DNA from: Candidatus Altimarinota bacterium
GTDB lineage: Bacteria > Patescibacteriota > Gracilibacteria > BD1-5 > UBA6164
Assembly (NCBI GenBank): GCA_030683605.1
Contig: JAUXPL010000037.1
Coordinates: 1-48,194, forward strand
DNA: 48,194 nt
Direction: 5' to 3'
This document shows positions 43,093-48,194 of this stretch, one piece after another. The notes below the pieces were generated by a model. That model was not told the origin of the DNA and ran no database searches. It was given only the letters and a program-made list of their open reading frames with translations. Made by a program: the position numbers and the translations under genes. Each line of letters begins with the position of its first letter. Within the stretch, counting starts at the first letter, position 1.

Positions 43093-44175
43093 TTAGTTAT
43101 TAAACTTAAATAACATTACATCACCATCTTGTACTATGTAATCTTTACCTTGAAGTGATACTTTTCATACTTCTCTAGCTCATGCCCATCATTTGTATTC
43201 TGTAATATCTTTCCAGTTTACTACATCTGCTTTTATAAATCATTTTTCGAAATCTGTGTGTATTACTCCGGCAGCTTTTGGAGCTGTATCTCATTTATGA
43301 ATAGTCCAAGCTCTTACCTCTTGTACTCAAGCAGTAAAATAATACATAAGACCTAATGCATCGTAAGAAGCTTTGATTAAATCATCTAATCAAGTAGTTT
43401 TTAGTCACATTTCATCCAAGAATTCATTTTTTTCTTCTATTGTCATATCAATCATATCTGCTTCTAGCTTAGCACATATTGGAACAACTTTTTTATTTGA
43501 TCCTAGTCATAACAATTGTTGTAATTCTAGTTCTGAACTATCCATCATATCTTCAGATACATTACAAGCGTATACGAACTCTTTATTTGTAAGTAAGTGT
43601 AAATCTTTAAGTGATAATAATTCTTCGTCTTTTAATCACATATCGTGAACTAATACTCATTTATTTAATTCTTCTAATACTCTGTTATACACTTCTACTG
43701 CAAAAGCTACATCTTTATCAGTTCTAGCTTTTTTTCAATCACTGTATATTCTCTTTGTAACTGTTTCTATATCTGCTAATATTAGCTCTGCATTTATTAT
43801 TTCAATATCAAATTTTGGGTCTACTTTTCAAGCTACATGGATGATATCACTATTTTCAAATACTCTTACTACTTGCAATATAGCATCTGCTTCTCTAATA
43901 TTTGCAAGAAATTTATTTCAAAGTCATTCACCTTTTGATGCTCATTCTACTATCCCTGCAATATCTATAAATTCACAATTTGCTGGAATAATTTTTTGTC
44001 AATCTACTGATACTCTGATTTTTTCTAATCTATCATCGTGTACATTAACTATTCATACATTTGGCTCTATTGTACAAAAAGGGAAGTTTTGAGCATCTGC
44101 TGAATAATTTCTAGTCAATGCATTAAACAATGTAGATTTTCAAACATTTGGTAATCATACTATACCTATTTTCAT
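43093..44175 (-). CDS. ychF: Ribosome-binding ATPase/GTPase YchF
   Basis: The 360-residue OBG-family protein binds ribosomes and ATP and acts in stress control. MKIGIVGLPNVGKSTLFNAL is the P-loop start with both key Gly encoded by TGA, the best proof of the code here. FPFCTIEPNVGIVNVHDDR, IDIAGIVEGASKGEGLGNKFL (G3/G2 region), HVACKVDPKF-type switch replaced by IHVAGKVDPKFDIE, and the TGS-domain end [26 protein letters not shown] are all typical. The length is normal. Confidence 0.96.
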
Positions 44176-44287
44176 ATTTTTGTAATTTAAAATATATATT
44201 TATCAAATTAAATCATTTATAATAACTTAAAAAGTAGTTTGCGATATTATATTAAAAAGTTTGTTTAAAGCAAAAAAAAGAAGTTTT

Positions 44288-44596
44288 TTAATAAACTCCT
44301 CTATTTTTTAGCATATATGTAACATAATCTAGCTCTTCTTGCTTCTTTACAGCAAATAAGTCTCAACAAATAGCATTTTCTATTTCGCTATATTCTCTTC
44401 TTCTAGTAGCTTCTAAATATACTTGTTCACAATACCTATCAGATTCATCTACTATTTCATACAAATCATCTTGATCTGGTGAATTTATAAAAGCATTAAT
44501 ACTTTCTTTATAATAATTATTGTAAAAGTATCAATAAGAAGATAAACTACTAAATAGTAATGCAAAATATATAGATAATATAATTAGATTTTTCAT
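44288..44596 (-). CDS. Small secreted protein, unknown
   Basis: The 102-residue protein begins MKNLIILSIYFALLFSSLSSY, a signal peptide or anchor, then an acidic, helical domain with two Cys (DRYCEQVY and NAICGDL) that could form a disulfide. It is on the same strand as valS, 105 bases downstream of its stop. No family is recognised. Confidence 0.55.
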
Positions 44597-44701
44597 AGTA
44601 TTGTTTTTAATTTTAACTACTGTATTTATATTCTTTTTAATAAAAATATCAAGTAAAAAATTAAAAAAGTATATACTGAAATTATACTTTTTTAAAATTA
44701 A

Positions 44702-47380
44702 TTAATTCTTTAATTTTATCAACTTTTCTTCTAATTTTTCTAGTTTATTTTTTGCTTGTTCTTTTTTCTCCATTTCTGATCTAACTAATTTTTCAGGAGC
44801 TTTATTTACAAATGATTCATTTAGTAATTTTGTATCTAATATTGATATATATTCTTTTGTATCAGTTATTTGCTCTTTTAATCTAGAAATTTCTAAATCT
44901 AAATCTAATGCATTAGTAGTGTCTACATAAACTTCAACTCAAGCTTTTATTACTCAAAATGCCAAATTTATATCATCAGGTTTTTTATCCACTAAATAGT
45001 ATTCATCAGATTTAACAATTCATGCAATCAAGTCTATTACTTCTTTAATTAATTCAGCGTTTTTTCATTTTGCATATATTTTTAAGCCAATAGTTTTGTT
45101 TGGTAATATATTATTATTTGTTCTTATAGCTCTTATTTCTTTAATAATATCAAGCACCAGTTTATTATCTCTTTCTATATTATTATTTCTATCTATTGAA
45201 ACATATCACCAATCAGCACTAATTAAATCTCATTCAAATCATAATTTTTGGTATATTTCTTCTGTTACAAATGGTATATATGGATGCCATAGTTTAAGTA
45301 ATTTATTTATTACATATGTAATTACTCTATCTCAATATTTAGAAACATCTTTAGTTAACTTAAATTCTTCTATATAATAATCACAAAACTCATTTTTTGT
45401 AAAAGTCTGTAATTCTATTCATACTTCTGAAAAATCATAATTTTCCATTCACTCAGTTACTAAATCTGAGAGGTCTCTTATTCTAGATAAAATCCATTTT
45501 TCATGAAACATTAATTGATTATAGTTTGATTTTATTTCTTTTTCCAAACTATCAATATCTGTCCTAATATTATCTAAATTAGTAGATACAAACCTAGAAG
45601 CATTCCATAATTTATTTACAAAAAACATATTATTCTCTACACTTTCTTCATCAAATTTTAAATCATTTCAAGGAGTATTTCAAATAGAAAGTGTTAATCT
45701 AAGAGCATCTGTACCATATTTATCTATCATATCTAGTGGATCAGTTCAATTTCATAATGATTTACTCATTTTTCTACCCAACTTATCTCTTACCAAACCA
45801 TGTAAATATACAGTTTTGAATGGTGTTTCTCCTGTGAATTCATATCAGAATAATAACATTCTAATAACCCAGAAAAAAATTATATCATGTCCTGTTTCAA
45901 TTACTTGAGCAGGATAAAATTTATTAATTAAATCATTTTGTTCATTTGAATCAATATCATAACCTAAAACAGCAAAAGGCCATAATCAAGAACTAAACCA
46001 AGTATCAAGAGCATCACTATCTCTAATAAGCAATTTATCTTCTCAATAATGCTCTCTAGCAGTTTCTTTTGCTAATTCCTCTGACTGTGCACAAAACATT
46101 TCTCAATCAGGTCAATACCACACTGGAATTTGATGTCACCATAATAATTGTCTAGATATACACCAATCTCTTAGATTATATATCCAATCTTCAAACACTT
46201 TATTATATCTTTTAGGGATTATTTCAAATTCTCTAGCTTTGTATCATTTGATTACTTTTTTTACTATTGGATCAATTTTCACAAACCATTGTGTTGAAAT
46301 AATTGTTTCTATTTTTGCATGAGATCTTTCACCATATCATACTTTTGAAGTATGATCTTCAATCTTTACTAAATTACCTTTTGATTTTAATAATTCTACT
46401 ATATTTTCTCTTGCTGTTTTATAGTTTTGTCCTGCAAATATTCAGGCTATTTCTGTCATATTTCCATCTTTTCAAAGTACTACCTTATTCAGAGGTAAAT
46501 CATGTCTTTTACCTACTTCAAAATCATTTGCATCATGTGCTGGAGTAATCTTTACTGCTCATGTTCAAAAATCCATATCAACCATTTCATCGGCAATAAG
46601 AGGAATTTCTTTATTAACAATAGGTAAAATTAGTTTTTTACCAGCTTTTAATAATTTCTTATATCTTTTATCTTTTGGATGAACTGCAACAGCAACATCT
46701 CATAGTAAAGTTTCAGGTCTAGTTGTAGCTACAATTACTTCATTATCACTTCCTGAAACAAAATAAGTAATAAAATATAGTTTTGATTTTTCTTCTTTAT
46801 AAATAACTTCTTGGTCAGAAACTACAGTATCCAAAACTGGATCATAGTTTACCATATATTCTCATTTATAAATCAATCATTTATTATATAAGTCAACAAA
46901 TGCTTTATTTACAGTTACATTCATATCATCATCCATAGTAAATTTTTCTTTTGACCAATCACATGAAGTTCACATTTTTCTGAATTGTGATTGAATTTGT
47001 CATCAACAAATTTTTGTCCAATCCCAACAAGCATCCAAAAATTCATCTCTAGAAATGTTATGTTTATTTTTTCATTCTTTAGCCAATTGTTCTTCTACTT
47101 TTACTTGAGTAGATATTCAAGCATGATCAGTACCAGGTAATAGTAAAGTTTCATCTCCTATCATTCTATGATATCTTGTCATAATATCTTGTAAAGTAAG
47201 CATAGAAGAATGTCATATATGTAGTTTACTTGTTACATTTGGTGGAGGCATAGGAATATAAAAAGATTTTTTAGTTTTTCATCCTCTAGGTAAAAAACTA
47301 CCATTTTCTTCCCAACTCTTGTATAGTTTATCTTCGAATTCTTTTGGAGAATATTTTTTTGGAAACTCAATATTTGTCAT
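44702..47380 (-). CDS. valS: Valyl-tRNA synthetase
   Basis: The 892-residue class I synthetase charges tRNA-Val. [21 protein letters not shown] carries the ValRS version of HIGH (about residues 38-58, quoted in part), [18 protein letters not shown] follows, [30 protein letters not shown] (about 530-560) is the KMSKS loop, and the end is the ValRS coiled coil ([16 protein letters not shown]). The editing domain is present between them by length. It has no Shine-Dalgarno. Confidence 0.96.
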
Positions 47381-47482
47381 ATATAATTATTATTGTTAAA
47401 ATTTAAAAATTGCCTGTTATTAATTTTTAACGACTCGTACTATTAAATAATATGTTGTCATATTACTATTTAATTAAAAAAT

Positions 47483-47511
47483 AAGCTTGTTACTATTATA
47501 GTAACAAGCTT
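47483..47511 (-). terminator. Intrinsic terminator
   Basis: AAGCTTGTTACTA, loop TTA, TAGTAACAAGCTT, with T on the minus strand, 26 bases after the stop of the gene at 47537. Confidence 0.75.
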
Positions 47512-47536
47512 AAAAAATCAAAATTTTTCTTTTTAA

Positions 47537-47725
47537 TTATCTAAAAAACAAATACCCTGAATTCACCAATGTAGAAAATTGTGCAATTTCTGGATTTCTA
47601 ATTATTAATTGTAAACTATTGTAAGCAGCAGCTTCAGCTATACTTATTCCCATTGTAAGAGCAGCCATACAAAATACTGACCATCTAAGAACTTGAGCTG
47701 CTTGTTTTTTTGTAATTTTTTTCAT
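47537..47725 (-). CDS. Small membrane protein, unknown
   Basis: The 62-residue protein has a basic N-terminus (MKKITKKQAAQVLRW) followed by one membrane segment (SVFCMAALTMGISIAEAAAY) and a short tail ending YLFFR. No TGA occurs within the coding region and it ends in TAG. It has its own terminator, so it is a separate transcript. No family is recognised. Confidence 0.55.
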   Translation of the reverse strand: MKKITKKQAAQVLRWSVFCMAALTMGISIAEAAAYNSLQLIIRNPEIAQFSTLVNSGYLFFR

Positions 47726-47786
47726 GTAAAATATTATTAAAAGTTAAAATACATATATATTAAAACATACTTTAAATTTTATGTCA

Positions 47787-47816
47787 AAAAAAAGAGCATT
47801 TTTTTGCTCTTTTTTT
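47787..47816 (-). terminator. Intrinsic terminator
   Basis: AAAAAAAGAGCA, T-rich loop, TGCTCTTTTTTT, 12 bases past the stop of the Cys-rich gene. Confidence 0.8.
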
Positions 47817-47827
47817 AAAAAATTATA

Positions 47828-48194
47828 TTACGATCAAAAATTACAATTTCAAAATGTTGAAGAACCAAATGTACAAGTCTCTACAACACAAGATGATCAA
47901 TTCCATTGATATCCAGTATTACAAGCATAAGTACAAGTTCAAGGAGTAGTATTATAATTCCATGTTCATCATGCTATGCTAATAGCATTTGCAACAGATG
48001 ATGTTCAATCAGGTGTTGTTCAACTACAGTTTTCACTTACACACTCTTCTCACAACAATACTTTTCACAATCAACATGTCCAATAACATGCTTCGTTTTC
48101 ATTTGTTGATTGCCATGATTGATTTACAAGTGTTGCTGTTCATACATTGTAAGTTGCTCATGAATAACTTGGTTGAGTAGCACATCATTTTGAT
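47828..48194 (-). CDS. C-terminal part of a Cys-rich surface protein (partial)
   Basis: Only the last 121 residues are in the window; the gene begins beyond 48194. The text has about twelve Cys in repeats such as CSGTTPDGTSSVANAIS, GGTWNYNTTPGTCTYACN and TGYQWNGSSCVVETC, a Thr/Ser/Gly/Asn-rich pattern of secreted, disulfide-linked repeats. Many Gly are TGA and the stop is TAA. It is probably a large adhesin-like or surface protein. A family name is not given because the N-terminus is missing. Confidence 0.7.

Overview
This is a 48 kb, very AT-rich bacterial segment in which UGA is read as glycine (translation table 25). TGA sits at invariant glycines of well-known motifs: the P-loops of YchF (43093-44175), adenylate kinase (26540-27157) and PilT (15055-16152), SPGG of ClpP (34012-34632), and LSGGEKQ of the ABC transporter (36347-38095). 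Read with TGA as Gly, about 40 genes become full length and end in TAA or TAG. The code points to the Patescibacteria/CPR lineages Gracilibacteria or Absconditabacteria (SR1). All gene coordinates below were read this way by hand.

Layout. 1-1711: GC-richer stretch, secreted lysozyme-like protein, two tiny ORFs. 1809-6635: tight four-gene minus-strand operon for cell-wall work (alpha/beta hydrolase, membrane-anchored MurF-like ligase, DegT-type aminotransferase, FemAB-type transferase). 6728-12604: pilin-like SBBP-repeat surface protein, small membrane proteins, PcrA/UvrD helicase. 12819-17131 (plus): membrane protein, rRNA uracil methyltransferase, PilT ATPase, cNMP-binding protein. 17193-21110 (minus): short PriA, DnaX, MurE. 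21364-25481: 61-residue ORF, DUF4012 protein, DnaA. 25482-28525: AT-rich intergenic region, RNase P RNA, adenylate kinase, Trm11-like methyltransferase. 28568-33719 (minus): MiaB, dCMP deaminase, small proteins, GltX. 34012-42042: ClpP; prenyl synthase, UppS, ABC exporter and SecF on minus; DedA and a NOP2/RsmB-type methyltransferase on plus. 42084-48194 (minus): Ca/Na antiporter, YchF, small secreted proteins, ValS, and the 3' end of a Cys-rich surface protein.

The most unusual feature is a family of GC-rich, hairpin-forming palindromic elements scattered through the otherwise AT-rich DNA. Many lie between genes, but at least seven lie in frame inside genes: two in the pilin/SBBP gene, one each in pcrA, priA and miaB, and two in the Trm11-like gene. 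They add about 14-27 residues without breaking the reading frame, like the Rickettsia palindromic elements. Some copies carry TTGTCCACA, one base from a DnaA box. A second family of short hairpins shares a GCTTCAGC or similar loop.

Other oddities: most genes lack a Shine-Dalgarno sequence. Three small or membrane genes (1377, 12819, 21364) have one and no internal TGA. Two of these meet TGA just before a terminator hairpin, as if TGA were their stop. PriA has lost its C-terminal half, and MurE its N-terminal domain.

Functionally the window is mainly housekeeping (replication, translation, RNA modification, cell wall, isoprenoid carrier) plus surface structures (type IV pilus ATPase, pilin-like protein, lysozyme-like protein, Cys-rich protein), as expected of a reduced, host- or prey-attached cell. 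No tRNA, rRNA, CRISPR array, transposase or prophage was seen.
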